The notes: generated from the letters alone by a model not told the origin. Shown: positions 1 to 8,622, counted from the first letter of the stretch. The stretch: 64,000 nucleotides of DNA from Streptomyces griseus subsp. griseus (GCF_003610995.1 NZ_CP032543.1:6634001-6698000), one strand, 5' to 3'. Numbers and translations: made by a program.

Positions 1-202
1 CCACCGGGATGGCGGCCAGCTCCCGGTCGACCAGGGAGCCCAGGAGCGGGTCGAGGACGGCCCGTACGGCGTCGACGGCGCGGGCATGGTCCTCCCGCAC
101 GGCACGGGCCCGGCCCAGCAGGGCCTCCGCCCCGGCCAGCAGCTCCCGGGCGGCGCGGCCCGTGGTCGCCGGGCGGGCGGTCCTGGCCCCGGTGTCGGTC
201 AT
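1..202 (-). CDS. N-terminal fragment of an unrecognised protein (cut by window edge)
   Basis: The reverse strand reads from an ATG at 202 without a stop to the window edge (67 codons). Codon third positions are almost all G or C, as in the neighbouring real genes. A GGAGAG ribosome-binding site lies about ten bases upstream of the ATG. The visible part is rich in Ala, Arg and Leu and looks helical, with no motif I recognise. It is divergent in spacing from the IclR gene behind it but on the same strand, so it could be its downstream neighbour. Function unknown; the reading frame is fairly secure, the identity is not. Confidence 0.5.
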   Translation of the reverse strand, partial: MTDTGARTARPATTGRAARELLAGAEALLGRARAVREDHARAVDAVRAVLDPLLGSLVDRELAAIPV

Positions 203-274
203 CGTCACTCTCTCCGCCGTGCGCCGCGACCGGCAGGTGGCGGTCCCTTCGCTATGGGCAGCCATCGTCCCACG

Positions 275-359
275 GCCCACCGACAGCCCTCGGCCCGCCG
301 GCTGCACCTGGCCCACCGACAGCCTCGGCCCACCGACAGCCCTCCGCGCACCGGCAGCC
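275..359. repeat. short direct repeats in intergenic DNA
   Basis: The 14-mer GCCCACCGACAGCC occurs three times, at 275-288, 311-324 and 329-342, with a degenerate fourth copy at 346-359. The array lies between the first partial gene and the 3-prime end of the IclR gene. It does not form a clear hairpin. It may be a small tandem duplication or a protein-binding array; nothing in the sequence decides this. Confidence 0.6.
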
Positions 360-369
360 CCCGGCCCCG

Positions 370-1152
370 CTACCGCGCGGGCGGTCGCCGTTCCGCTGGG
401 GAGAGCAGCAGCACCTCCAGGGCCCGTGCGCAGGACCGGGCCTCGGTGAGCAGCCACTCGGTGCGCTCGGCGGTGATCAGGGACGGGGTCGCCCGTACGG
501 CGAGGGCGAAGCGCGCGTACCCCGCACCGTCCAGGACCGGCACGGCCAGGGTCCGCACCCCGTGCGCCGACTCACCGTCGTTGAGTGCGTAGGCCTCGGC
601 CCGTACCTTCACCAACTCCGCCTCCAGTGCAGCCGGTTCGACGATCGTCCGGTCGGTGAACGCGAGCAGCGGCGGCAGCGACCCGGGGCCGCCCTCGTCG
701 GGACGGGCCCAGGCGAGGAGCACCTTGCCCAGCGCGGTCGAGTGCAGCGGCCGGCGCAGCCCCGTCCTCGGCGTCACCGAACCGCCCGCCACGATCACCG
801 CGTGCGGCCCGCTGCGCAGCGCCAGGTCCGCCGTCGCGCCCGTCCGCTCGGCCAGGTCCGCCAGCTCCGGCGCGGCCAGGTGCAGCCCGCGCTGGTGGTA
901 GGAGAGCCGGCCCAGCTCGGTGACGGCGGGGCCCAGGCGGTAGCGGGCGGTACGCGGATCCTGCTCCAGGAACCCCGCGCCGAGCAGCGTGCGCGCCAGC
1001 CGGTGCGCCGTGGACACCGGGAGTTCCAGCCGCCGGGCGAGGTCGGAGGCGCTGAGGTCGGGCCCGTTGTCGTGGAAGCAGTGCAGGACCTCCAGCGCGC
1101 GCCGGACGGCCTGGGCGCCACCCGGTGCGCGTGCTGTCACGGCCTCGGCCAT
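370..1152 (-). CDS. IclR-family transcriptional regulator
   Basis: A 260-residue protein of normal IclR length. Residues 14-75 form the winged helix-turn-helix (ALEVLHCF start, then SASDLARRLELPVSTAHR as recognition region). The remainder is the IclR effector-binding domain, with the typical LHSTALGKVLLAW segment near residue 140. It diverges from the sulfonate operon across about 200 bases of leader and promoter DNA, so it is the natural candidate to control that operon, itself, or both. The ligand is not readable from sequence. IclR proteins can repress or activate; direction of control is unknown. Confidence 0.9.
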   Translation of the reverse strand: MAEAVTARAPGGAQAVRRALEVLHCFHDNGPDLSASDLARRLELPVSTAHRLARTLLGAGFLEQDPRTARYRLGPAVTELGRLSYHQRGLHLAAPELADLAERTGATADLALRSGPHAVIVAGGSVTPRTGLRRPLHSTALGKVLLAWARPDEGGPGSLPPLLAFTDRTIVEPAALEAELVKVRAEAYALNDGESAHGVRTLAVPVLDGAGYARFALAVRATPSLITAERTEWLLTEARSCARALEVLLLSPAERRPPAR

Positions 1153-1353
1153 GTCGCTTCACTCTCCGCTCGTCGAAGGGGCACACAGGTGTGTTCGGTT
1201 GCCACATTACGGGAGTTGAACAAGGGCTCCACCCTGCTGGGAAACACTCTGTTCACACGTGATCCCACATCATGGGAAGAGAGTTGTCGCGCCTCGTATC
1301 GCCGTGGCAAGCTGCGGCCACCACCACCGACGAGCGGGAAGGAGCAGCGAGCC
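1153..1353. promoter_or_regulatory. divergent promoter region between iclR-type gene and sulfonate operon
   Basis: About 200 bases separate the start codon of the IclR gene from the leader peptide of the opposite operon. It contains a short inverted repeat, TCCCA-CATCA-TGGGA (1263-1277), and a widely spaced TTGAACA...TGTTCA pair. Either could be an operator for the IclR protein or a sulfur regulator. No clear -35/-10 pair is evident. Binding-site assignment is inference only. Confidence 0.4.
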
Positions 1354-1470
1354 ATGGCCCGACGTACCGCCGTGCACGCGCTCTCCGCCCCGGGCGCCCC
1401 CGTGCCACTCACCCTCACCGTGCGCCGCCACATCGACCTGGCGCGCGTCTCCAGCGCAGCCTGTCGCTGA
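1354..1470 (+). CDS. putative cysteine-type leader peptide of the sulfonate operon
   Basis: A 38-codon ORF starts at ATG 1354 behind a strong GGGAAGGAG ribosome-binding site and ends RRHIDLARVSSAACR-stop. This C-terminal pattern (RRHxDLxRVxSAxCR) is the recurring actinobacterial 'putative leader peptide' found ahead of sulfur-assimilation genes. The single Cys sits next to last, so ribosome progress through that codon could report cysteine or Cys-tRNA supply. About 170 bases follow before the next start codon, room for an attenuator. The match is to a known small-peptide family; the attenuation mechanism here is inference. Confidence 0.8.
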   Translation: MARRTAVHALSAPGAPVPLTLTVRRHIDLARVSSAACR

Positions 1471-1639
1471 CCCCTCGCGGCACCCCCTCCCGCACCTTCC
1501 GGCCGCCCCTCGCGCCGCCGTGGACCCGCCGCACCGCGCCCTGTTCCCCGTGTGCCGCCGTGCGTGCCAGGGGTCTCCGGGCCACCCCGCGCACCCCGCA
1601 TCCCTCGCGCCCCACCGACCCCTGTGGAGACACACCCCC

Positions 1640-2664
1640 ATGACGTCTGGCCCCGCCCTGCCCGCGACGCTCTGGTTCACCCGCTGTCCCGTGCCCACCG
1701 CCACCGGGATCGCCGCCGACCGGCAGTGGCTCACCGACGAGTTCGCCCCGGACGGGATCACGGTCCGCTCCCTCCAGGACGCCGAACCGGACGCGGACCG
1801 GGAGGCCCACTTCACCCACGCCCTGCCCGGGCTCTTCCGGGAAGGCGGCAACGTGCCTGCCCTGTGGGCCCGTTCGCGCGGTGAGCGGACCCGGCTGATC
1901 GGCCTGACCTGGATCGAGGAGCGCCAGGTCGTCCTGGTCGCCCCCGGGTCCGGCATCCGGTCCGCCGGTGACCTGCGAGGGCGGCGGATCGCCCTGCCGG
2001 TGCACCCCATCGACATCGACTTCTGGCGGGCCATGGCGGTGCGCGGCTTCGAGGGCGCCCTCGCATCGGCGGGTCTCTCCCTGGCGGACGCCGACCCGGT
2101 CGACGTACCGGCGGACGGGCGCACGGGGCAGTGGGCCGCCGAACTGGCCGCCCTGCGCCGGGGTGACGTCGACGCGGTGTACGTCAAGGGGGCCCTCGCG
2201 GTCGAAGCGGCCCGCAGGTCCGGGGCCGAGGTCGCGGTGGAACTCGACGACCTGCCGGACCGCCGCTTCCGGATCAACAACGGAACCCCCGCCCGATCAC
2301 CGTCCACCAGGACCTCCTGGACGAACACCCCGCGCTCGTCGACCGCTTCCTCGCCGTGCTGCTCCGGGCCGCCGACTGGGCGGCGGAGAGCCCGGCGGAG
2401 GTCGACCGGATCCTCGGTGCCGAGACCGGGGCCGGGGCCGAAGGGGTCGCGGGTGCCTACCGCCCCGGCACCCACCTCACCCTCCACCCCGACCTCTCAC
2501 CGGAGCGCCTCGGCCTGCTCGCCGAGCAGGAGAGCGCCCTGCGTGCCCACGGCTTCCTGCCCGAGCCCGTCCCCGTCCCCGCGTGGGCCGACCCCGAACC
2601 GCTGCGCCGCGCCGCCGCCCTGAACGCCGCCCGTCCGGCATCGCCCCTGCCCACCGCCCCTTGA
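1640..2664 (+). pseudogene. DszB-like sulfinate desulfinase homologue, interrupted by one frameshift
   Basis: Frame 1 runs from ATG 1640 to about 2285; the protein continues in another frame from the five-C run at 2286-2290 (restored reading: RPITVHQDLLDEHPALV...) to TGA 2664. One extra C there would give about 341 residues. The N-terminus aligns with the Rhodococcus DszB 2-hydroxybiphenyl-sulfinate desulfinase as I recall it. RCPVP carries the nucleophile Cys16, AHFTH carries His57, and LFREGG carries Arg67 and Gly70; these match DszB Cys27, His60, Arg70 and Gly73, with identical His-Arg-Gly spacing. No signal peptide is present, so it should be cytoplasmic. Similar proteins are often labelled ABC substrate-binding proteins. 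The frameshift may be a sequencing error. Confidence 0.75.
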
Positions 2665-2678
2665 GCCCGAGGACCACC

Positions 2679-3706
2679 GTGAACTCCACCCGACCACGTC
2701 TCCGTACCACCGTCCCGACCGCCCTCCTCGCGGCCGCCGCCCTCCTCGTCCTGTCCGCCTGCTCCACCTCCCACGACACCGACGGCAGCGCCCCGCGGGC
2801 AGTTCGGGAGAGACCGTCGACGTCCGTATCCCCGACCCCGGCAACTCCGGCATCCTCGCCCTCGGCAAGAAGGACGGCAGCCTCGACAAGGCGCTCGGCA
2901 AGGTCGGTGCCAGGGTGAGGTGGACCGGCAGCGCGGGCCCGTTCGCCCCGGCCGCCCAGGCGATGAACGCCGGCCAACTCGACATCGCCACCGGCTCCAT
3001 CACCTCCGGCATCACCTCGCTCTCCCAGCGACCCGGCTTCAAGTTCTTCACCGCCGTCGACCCCGACGCGAAGGGCGAGGGCATCCTCGTCCGCGACGGC
3101 TCCGGCATCGAATCCGTCGCCGACCTGGTGGGGAGGAAGGTCGCCGTCAACCAGGGCGGCACCGGGGAGTACCTGCTGCTCAAGGCGCTGGCCAAGGAGA
3201 AGATCCCGGCGGACAAGGTGGAGCGGGTCCATCTGCGCCCCGACCAGACCGCCGCCGTCTTCAACGCCGGGCAGGTCGACGCCTGGGCGGTCTGGGCCAC
3301 CTACGCGGTCGCGGAGATCGGCAGCGGCAAGGCCCACTTCCTCGCCGACGGAGAGGCCATCGGCTCGGACAACTACAGCCTCAACGCCGTCCGCACGGGC
3401 TTCGCCGAACAGCACCCGGCCGTCGTCAAGGCCCTCTACGACTACCTCCACACGGCCAGCGCCAAGGAGAAGAAGGACCCGGCCGCCTATCTGAACGTCT
3501 TCACCGACGTCGGCCCGACCGCCGTCACCGGCAAGGCCAAGGAGGTCCAGACCGAGATCACCGCGGAGTCCGGCACCGTGGACCCGATCGGCCCCGAGGA
3601 CATCGCCCGCTTCGAGTCCGTCGCGGCCTTCTACGCCGAGCAGCAGGTCACCAAGGAGAAGGTGGACATCGCCGCGCACCTCCTCGACGTCGAGAAGCTG
3701 ACATGA
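2679..3706 (+). pseudogene. ssuA: sulfonate ABC transporter substrate-binding lipoprotein, interrupted by one frameshift
   Basis: Starts at GTG 2679 with a lipoprotein signal peptide: basic N-region, hydrophobic core and lipobox VLSAC about 28 residues in. The frame breaks near 2791-2800 (CCCCGCGGGC); adding one base restores GSSGETVDVRIPD and the rest of an about 342-residue protein. The mature part is an SsuA/NMT1-type periplasmic-binding fold (GTGEYLLLKAL, FNAGQVDAWAVW). It would capture sulfonate outside the membrane for the permease encoded next. Its TGA overlaps the permease ATG by four bases. The intact downstream frame and operon position favour a sequencing error over true loss. Confidence 0.8.
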
Positions 3707-4554
3707 GCGACACCCGTGTGAAGGCCGTCGACTCCCCGCCACCCCCGGGACTCGTCACCCCGCGCCCCCAGCTCCGGAAACCCCGCAGCCGCGCCTACGC
3801 CCTGACCGTCCGCGCCCTGGGCCCGTTCGTCCTGCTCGGCCTGTGGTGGGCCGCGTCCGCCACCGGCCTGCTCACCCCGGACGTCCTCGCCTCTCCCGCA
3901 GAAGTCCTCAGGGCAGTCGCGGAGTTGTGGGAGAACGGGCAGCTGCCCGACGCGCTCACCACCTCCCTGACCCGCTCCGGGCTCGGGCTGCTCATCGGCC
4001 TCGGCGCCGGACTGACCCTCGGCATCACCACCGGGTTCACCCGGCTCGGCGACGAGCTGCTGGACTCCTCCCTCCAGACCCTGCGCACCATCCCGTTCCT
4101 CTCCCTGGTCCCGCTGTTCATGGTCTGGTTCGGCATCAACGAGACGGCGAAGATCCTCCTCATCGCGGTCGCCACCACCTTCCCCATGTACGTCTCCGCC
4201 TCCAGCGGCGTCCGCAACACCGACCCCAAGCTCGTCGAGGCCATGCGCTCCTTCGGCATGAGCCGTCCCGCCATCGTCCGCGAGGTCGTCCTGCCCGGCG
4301 CGCTGCCCTCGCTCCTCGCCGGACTGCGGCTCTCGATGACCCTCAGCGTCATCGCCCTGATCGCCGCCGAGGAGATCAACGCCACGGCGGGCATCGGCTA
4401 CTTGATGTCCCAGGCCCAGAGCTACGCCCGTACCGACATCCTCGCCGTCTGCATCCTCGTCTACGGGCTCCTCGGCCTCACCGCCGACGTCCTCGTACGG
4501 CTCCTGGAGCGCTTCCTGATGCCGTGGCGCACCCCGCAGGGAGCCCGCCGATGA
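3703..4554 (+). CDS. ssuC: ABC transporter permease, SsuC type
   Basis: A 283-residue inner-membrane protein with about six transmembrane helices after a Pro-rich N-terminal tail. The BPD_transp_1 EAA loop is visible as EAMRSFGMSRPAIVREVVLPGALPS cut into its core G-x8-LP pattern near residues 180-205. It belongs to the nitrate/sulfonate/taurine permease family. ATGA overlaps join it to the binding protein before and the ATPase after, so the three are translated together. Sulfonate as substrate is inferred from the SsuD and DszB-like enzymes in the same operon. Confidence 0.9.
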   Translation: MSDTRVKAVDSPPPPGLVTPRPQLRKPRSRAYALTVRALGPFVLLGLWWAASATGLLTPDVLASPAEVLRAVAELWENGQLPDALTTSLTRSGLGLLIGLGAGLTLGITTGFTRLGDELLDSSLQTLRTIPFLSLVPLFMVWFGINETAKILLIAVATTFPMYVSASSGVRNTDPKLVEAMRSFGMSRPAIVREVVLPGALPSLLAGLRLSMTLSVIALIAAEEINATAGIGYLMSQAQSYARTDILAVCILVYGLLGLTADVLVRLLERFLMPWRTPQGARR

Positions 4555-5309
4555 CCGGGAACGCCCACCGTCAGGCAGCCGTACGGGTACGGGGCCTGCG
4601 CCGGGTCTTCGGCTCCCGGGCCGTCCTCGACGACCTCGAACTGGACATCGCGCGCGGTGAGTTCGTCGCCCTGCTCGGTGCGAGCGGCAGCGGCAAGACG
4701 ACCCTGCTGCGGATCCTCGGGGCTCTCGACGGCGCCGACGGGGGAGAGGTGCTCGTCCCCGAGGCCCGCACCGTCGTCTTCCAGGAACCCCGCCTCGTAC
4801 CGTCCAAGAAGGTGCTCGCCAACGTCACCGTCGCCCTGCCGCGCGGCCGGCGCGACGACGGGCTGCGGGCGCTCGCCGAGGTGGGGCTGGAACGGCACGC
4901 CGACGCCTGGCCCGCCACCCTCTCCGGCGGCGAGGCCCAGCGGGTGGCCCTCGCCCGGGCGCTCGTACGGGAGCCCGAACTCCTGCTGCTGGACGAACCG
5001 TTCGCCGCCCTGGACGCCCTGACCCGGCTGAAGATGCAGGACCTGGTGGACGAGCTTTGCCGCAAGCACCGGCCCGCCGTCCTGCTGGTGACCCATGACG
5101 TCGAGGAGGCCGTACGTCTCGCCGACCGGGTCGCCGTCCTGCGCGACGGGCGGCTCGTCACCGACGAGAAGGTCAGCATCGCCCGCCCCCGCGACCCCGG
5201 CGATCCCGCCTTCGCCGCCCTGCGCCGCCGCCTCCTCGACGACCTAGGCGTCCCGGCCGCGTCCCACCCCGTGAGAACCCCCGAACTCGACCGTTTCGGA
5301 GTGATCTGA
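4551..5309 (+). CDS. ssuB: ABC transporter ATP-binding protein, SsuB type
   Basis: A 252-residue ATPase. Walker A is GASGSGKTT (near residue 42), the Q-loop is VVFQEPRL, the signature is LSGGEAQRVALARAL, Walker B is LLLLDEPFAALD, and the switch histidine is in LLVTHDVEEAV. It powers the SsuC permease. Its start overlaps the permease stop and its own stop touches the ATG of the next gene. The family includes nitrate, taurine and sulfonate importers; the operon makes sulfonate most likely. Confidence 0.92.
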   Translation: MTGNAHRQAAVRVRGLRRVFGSRAVLDDLELDIARGEFVALLGASGSGKTTLLRILGALDGADGGEVLVPEARTVVFQEPRLVPSKKVLANVTVALPRGRRDDGLRALAEVGLERHADAWPATLSGGEAQRVALARALVREPELLLLDEPFAALDALTRLKMQDLVDELCRKHRPAVLLVTHDVEEAVRLADRVAVLRDGRLVTDEKVSIARPRDPGDPAFAALRRRLLDDLGVPAASHPVRTPELDRFGVI

Positions 5310-6212
5310 ATGACCATCACCATCGGTGTCCACGCCAGCAACCCGTCCCTCTTCCACCTCTACCACCTGACCCGGCTCGGCCTCGCCCAGCAGGAGCTGG
5401 AACCCCTCGGCGAGACCGTCGCCTTCCACCCGTACAGCGACGGCGTCCGCACCGGCGAACTCCTCACCCAGGGCGTCATCGACTTCGGCGGCACCGGCTC
5501 CACCCCGCCCGTCACCGCCCAGTCCGCAGGCCACGACCTCGTCTACACCGCCGTCTCCGCCCCGCGCCCCGAGCACGGCGCCCTGCTCGTCCCCGAGGAC
5601 AGCCCGGTCCGTACCGTCGCCGACCTCAAGGGCGCCACCGTCCACCTGGCGATCGGCTCCTGGCAGACCCACCTCGTCGCCAAGGCCCTCGACGACGCGG
5701 GCCTCTCCTACGCCGACGACATCACCGCCGTACGCTCCACCGACGAGAGCGAGCAGCTCCTGCGCACCGGGGCCGTCGCCGCCTGGGTCGCCCAGGGACC
5801 CCAGCTCGCCGCCGCCCGCCGCACCGGCGGAGTACGCACCCTGATCCCCACCGGCGACGTCATCAGCGACCGGTCGGTGTTCTTCACCCGCCGGGAACTC
5901 GCCGAGCGGCGGCCCGAGATCGTCGAGGCGCTGACCCGTGCCCTGCGCCGCGCCGACGACTGGGCCGCCGCCCACCCCCGCGAGGCCGCCCACCTCGCCG
6001 CCGCCGACCTCGGCGGCGAGGTGGGTGACTGGGAGGCCGCCCTCACCGCCCTGCCCTGGCGGATCGAGGCGGTGAGCGAGGAGTTCCTCGCCGAGCAGCA
6101 GGAGGCGGCCGGCATCTTCCACCGCACCGGCTTCATCGAGCACCCGGTCACCGTGGCCCGGGCCGTGGCCCGCACCTCCGCGACCGCCCCGGCCGCCGCG
6201 AAGGCGGTCTGA
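5310..6212 (+). CDS. SsuA-like binding-protein fold without signal peptide
   Basis: A 300-residue protein of the sulfonate/NMT1 binding-protein superfamily (LLTQGVIDFGGTGSTPP, VPEDSPVRTVADLKG, RTGAVAAWVAQGPQ). It begins MTITIGVHASNP and has no hydrophobic leader or lipobox, so it should stay in the cytoplasm. There is no zero-gap ambiguity: its ATG directly follows the ssuB stop. The DszB-type Cys/His/Arg set of the first gene is not seen here. It could be a leaderless binding protein, a mis-started one, or a second desulfinase-fold enzyme or sulfur carrier. It sits between the transporter and the monooxygenase. Confidence 0.75.
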   Translation: MTITIGVHASNPSLFHLYHLTRLGLAQQELEPLGETVAFHPYSDGVRTGELLTQGVIDFGGTGSTPPVTAQSAGHDLVYTAVSAPRPEHGALLVPEDSPVRTVADLKGATVHLAIGSWQTHLVAKALDDAGLSYADDITAVRSTDESEQLLRTGAVAAWVAQGPQLAAARRTGGVRTLIPTGDVISDRSVFFTRRELAERRPEIVEALTRALRRADDWAAAHPREAAHLAAADLGGEVGDWEAALTALPWRIEAVSEEFLAEQQEAAGIFHRTGFIEHPVTVARAVARTSATAPAAAKAV

Positions 6213-6218
6213 GCAGCC

Positions 6219-7292
6219 ATGGCCACCGAAGTCCTCTGGTACATCATCCCGCGCGAGGGCGCCTACCCGTGGGAGCCGGCCGGTCGCCGCCCCACCGGCC
6301 TCGGCTACCTCACCCGGCTCGCCGGAACGGTCGAACAGCTCGGCTACAGCGGGGCGTTGCTCGCCACCGACCTGCACGACGTCTGGCCGCTGGGCAGCGC
6401 GCTGTCCGCCGCCACCAGCACCCGCTTCAAGCCGCTGCTCGCCGTCCACCCCGGACTGATCTCGCCGACCCTGCTGGCGAAGATGGCGCTCACCTTCGAC
6501 AACCTCTTCGGCGGACGGCTGCGCTTCAACGTCGTCAACGGCTCCACCAAGTCCCTCCAGGAGTACGGGCTCCATGTGGAGCATGACGAGCGGTACGCGC
6601 TGAGCGCCGAATACTGGTCCCTCGTCAAACGGCTCACCGCGGGCGAGGTCTTCGACCACCAGGGCCGGTTCTACGACCTGAAGAACGCGGGTGCCTCGTT
6701 CCGCGAGCTCAACCCCGTCCAGGACCCGCACATCCCGCTCTGGTTCGGCGGCTCCTCCGCCCCCGGCATCGAGATGGCCGCCCAGCACGTCGACGTCTTC
6801 CTCACCTGGGGCGAGCCCCCGCACCTGCTCAAGGAGAAGCTGGAACAGGTCCGCGCCCGGGCCGCCGCCCACGGACGCACCCTGCGCATCGGGCTCCGCC
6901 TCCACCTCATCGTCCGCGACACCGAGGACGAGGCATGGGCGGCGGCCGACCGGCTGCTGGACGTCACCAGCGAGGCGACGTACGCCCGGCAGCTCGGGGA
7001 CCGGGCGGGGGAGGACGGCGTCGGCTGGCAGCGCCAGTTCCGCCAGCACGGCGGCAGGGTGCCGGCCCGCGCCCGCGAGCTGGAGACCCACCCCAATCTG
7101 TGGCCCGGCATGAGCCTCTTCCGTCCGGGCCCCGGCACCGCCGTCGTCGGCTCGACGGCCCAGGTGACCGAGCGGCTGAAGGAGTACGAGGAGCTGGGCG
7201 TCGACACCTTCATCCTCTCCGGCAACCCGCTCCTGGAGGAGGCCTACCGCGTCGCCGAGACGGTCCTCCCGGCCCTGGGCATACGCCGCTGA
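6219..7292 (+). CDS. ssuD: FMNH2-dependent alkanesulfonate monooxygenase-like (LLM class)
   Basis: A 357-residue luciferase-like TIM-barrel flavoprotein. Long stretches match E. coli SsuD as I recall it: LWFGGSS, VDVFLTWGEPP, KEKLEQVRARAAAHGR and EEAYRV. The substrate/flavin residues Arg and His in GLRLHLIV and the lid-loop Arg in LFRPGPGTAVVG are kept. The SsuD active-site Cys54 region (TGRSCEDAW) reads TDLHDVW here, so the Cys is missing. It would cleave a C-S bond to release sulfite, or oxidise a sulfone to a sulfinate that the DszB-like enzyme could then desulfinate. No FMN reductase (ssuE) is next to it. The start has the overlap-free spacing of six bases after the previous gene. Confidence 0.88.
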   Translation: MATEVLWYIIPREGAYPWEPAGRRPTGLGYLTRLAGTVEQLGYSGALLATDLHDVWPLGSALSAATSTRFKPLLAVHPGLISPTLLAKMALTFDNLFGGRLRFNVVNGSTKSLQEYGLHVEHDERYALSAEYWSLVKRLTAGEVFDHQGRFYDLKNAGASFRELNPVQDPHIPLWFGGSSAPGIEMAAQHVDVFLTWGEPPHLLKEKLEQVRARAAAHGRTLRIGLRLHLIVRDTEDEAWAAADRLLDVTSEATYARQLGDRAGEDGVGWQRQFRQHGGRVPARARELETHPNLWPGMSLFRPGPGTAVVGSTAQVTERLKEYEELGVDTFILSGNPLLEEAYRVAETVLPALGIRR

Positions 7293-7439
7293 CCCGCGTG
7301 GAGGCGGGGGCACGGCCCCGGTCGGCCCCGCGCGGACTGCGGTGGTCGGCGGCCGGTGCGAGACTCGACGGGACAGGGAGAAACCCTCGCGCCACCGTGT
7401 GCGGGTGCGGGGCCACGGGATCCGCCGAAGGAGCACGTC

Positions 7440-8234
7440 ATGCTCAACCCCACCTTCCCCGACGGATCGCCCAACTGGGTCGATCTCGGCACGCCCGACC
7501 TCGACGGGGCCACCGCCTTCTACGGCGGCCTCTTCGGCTGGGAGCTGGTCCCCGGCGGCCCCGAGGTCGGGGGATACGGGATGTTCACCCTGGACGGCAA
7601 CACCGTCGGCGGGGTCATGACGGTCCCCGAGGAGCAGTCCGCCAGCGCCTGGTCCCTCTATTTCCGGACGACCGACGCCGACGACACCGTCGAGCTGGTG
7701 GCCCGGGCGGGCGGCCGCTCCGCCTTCGAGCCGATGGACGTCCTCGACCACGGCCGGATGGGCGGCTTCCTGGACCCGGCCGGAGCCTATTTCGGCGTCT
7801 GGCAGCCCCGGCAGAACCCCGGCCTCGGCGTCATCCAGCAGCCGGGCTCGCTCCTGTGGGCCGAGCTGTACACCCCGGACGTCCCGGCGGCGGCCCGGTT
7901 CTTCGGCGAGGTCTTCGGCTGGAAGACCGACGCGCTGAAGGTGGAGGGCACCGACTACGTCTACACCACGGTCCACCCGGCGGGCACCGGATCTGAGCTG
8001 TCGTTCGGCGGCCTGGTGACCATGGGCGACGTCCCGGCCGAGGCCGCGCGCGGCCCGCACTGGATGCCGTACTTCGCGGTCGAGGACGTGGAGGCCACGG
8101 TGGCCGCCGCCAGGACGCTCGGCGGTGCGGAGGCGCTGCCCGCCATGGAGGTGCCCGGCGTCGGCACCATGGCCAACGTCACCGACCCCTTCGGCGCGGT
8201 GTTCGCGGTGATGAAGCCCCAGCCGAGGCAGTGA
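7440..8234 (+). CDS. two-domain VOC (glyoxalase-fold) protein
   Basis: A 264-residue protein started at ATG 7440 behind GAAGGAG. It contains two vicinal-oxygen-chelate modules: residues 10-120 (WVDLGTPDLDGATAFYGGLFGWE) and 140-260 (WAELYTPDVPAAARFFGEVFGWK, ending ANVTDPFGAVFAVMKP). This arrangement matches the CFP30B/27-kDa glyoxalase-like proteins of actinobacteria. No catalytic activity is assigned to most members. It lies downstream of the sulfonate operon after a 147-base gap, probably as a separate unit. Confidence 0.88.
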   Translation: MLNPTFPDGSPNWVDLGTPDLDGATAFYGGLFGWELVPGGPEVGGYGMFTLDGNTVGGVMTVPEEQSASAWSLYFRTTDADDTVELVARAGGRSAFEPMDVLDHGRMGGFLDPAGAYFGVWQPRQNPGLGVIQQPGSLLWAELYTPDVPAAARFFGEVFGWKTDALKVEGTDYVYTTVHPAGTGSELSFGGLVTMGDVPAEAARGPHWMPYFAVEDVEATVAAARTLGGAEALPAMEVPGVGTMANVTDPFGAVFAVMKPQPRQ

Positions 8235-8367
8235 CGGCATACACAGGGCGGAATCAGGGCAGATCCAGGCCGTACGCCGACCGCTCCAGGCCGTCCTCCG
8301 ACCGCCGCGCCCGGCGATTGATGAATCGTTGATCAGTCGTTTATCGCGGCCGGGCACCGTATCTCCC

Positions 8368-8622
8368 ATGCTGATCAACACGGTGACCGAGGACGCGCTC
8401 GACTGGCAGGAGACCGCGTTGTGCGCGCAGGCCGGACCTGAGTTCTTCTTCCCGGCCCCGGGCAGTTCGACGCGCGAGGCCAAGCAGCTCTGCGGAGCCT
8501 GCGAGGGGCGCGTGGCCTGCCTGGAGTACGCACTCGCCAACGACGAGCGGTTCGGCGTCTGGGGCGGGCTCTCCGAGAAGGAGCGCGAACGACTGCGCCG
8601 GGAAGAGCGCAACCGGGGCTGA
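8368..8622 (+). CDS. WhiB-family [4Fe-4S] transcription factor
   Basis: An 84-residue Wbl protein with the four iron-sulfur ligands Cys19, Cys42, Cys45 and Cys51 (C-x22-C-x2-C-x5-C) followed by the GVWGGLSEKER turn and a basic C-terminus for DNA contact. The DWQETALCAQ and ECxxYALANDERFG-like wording resembles sporulation WhiB itself more than WblA, C or D. ATG 8368 gives the family's usual length; an upstream ATG at 8329 would add 13 residues. The promoter contains repeated TTGAT(G/C) words around 8320-8340. It likely works with a sigma factor; the target is unknown. Confidence 0.9.
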   Translation: MLINTVTEDALDWQETALCAQAGPEFFFPAPGSSTREAKQLCGACEGRVACLEYALANDERFGVWGGLSEKERERLRREERNRG

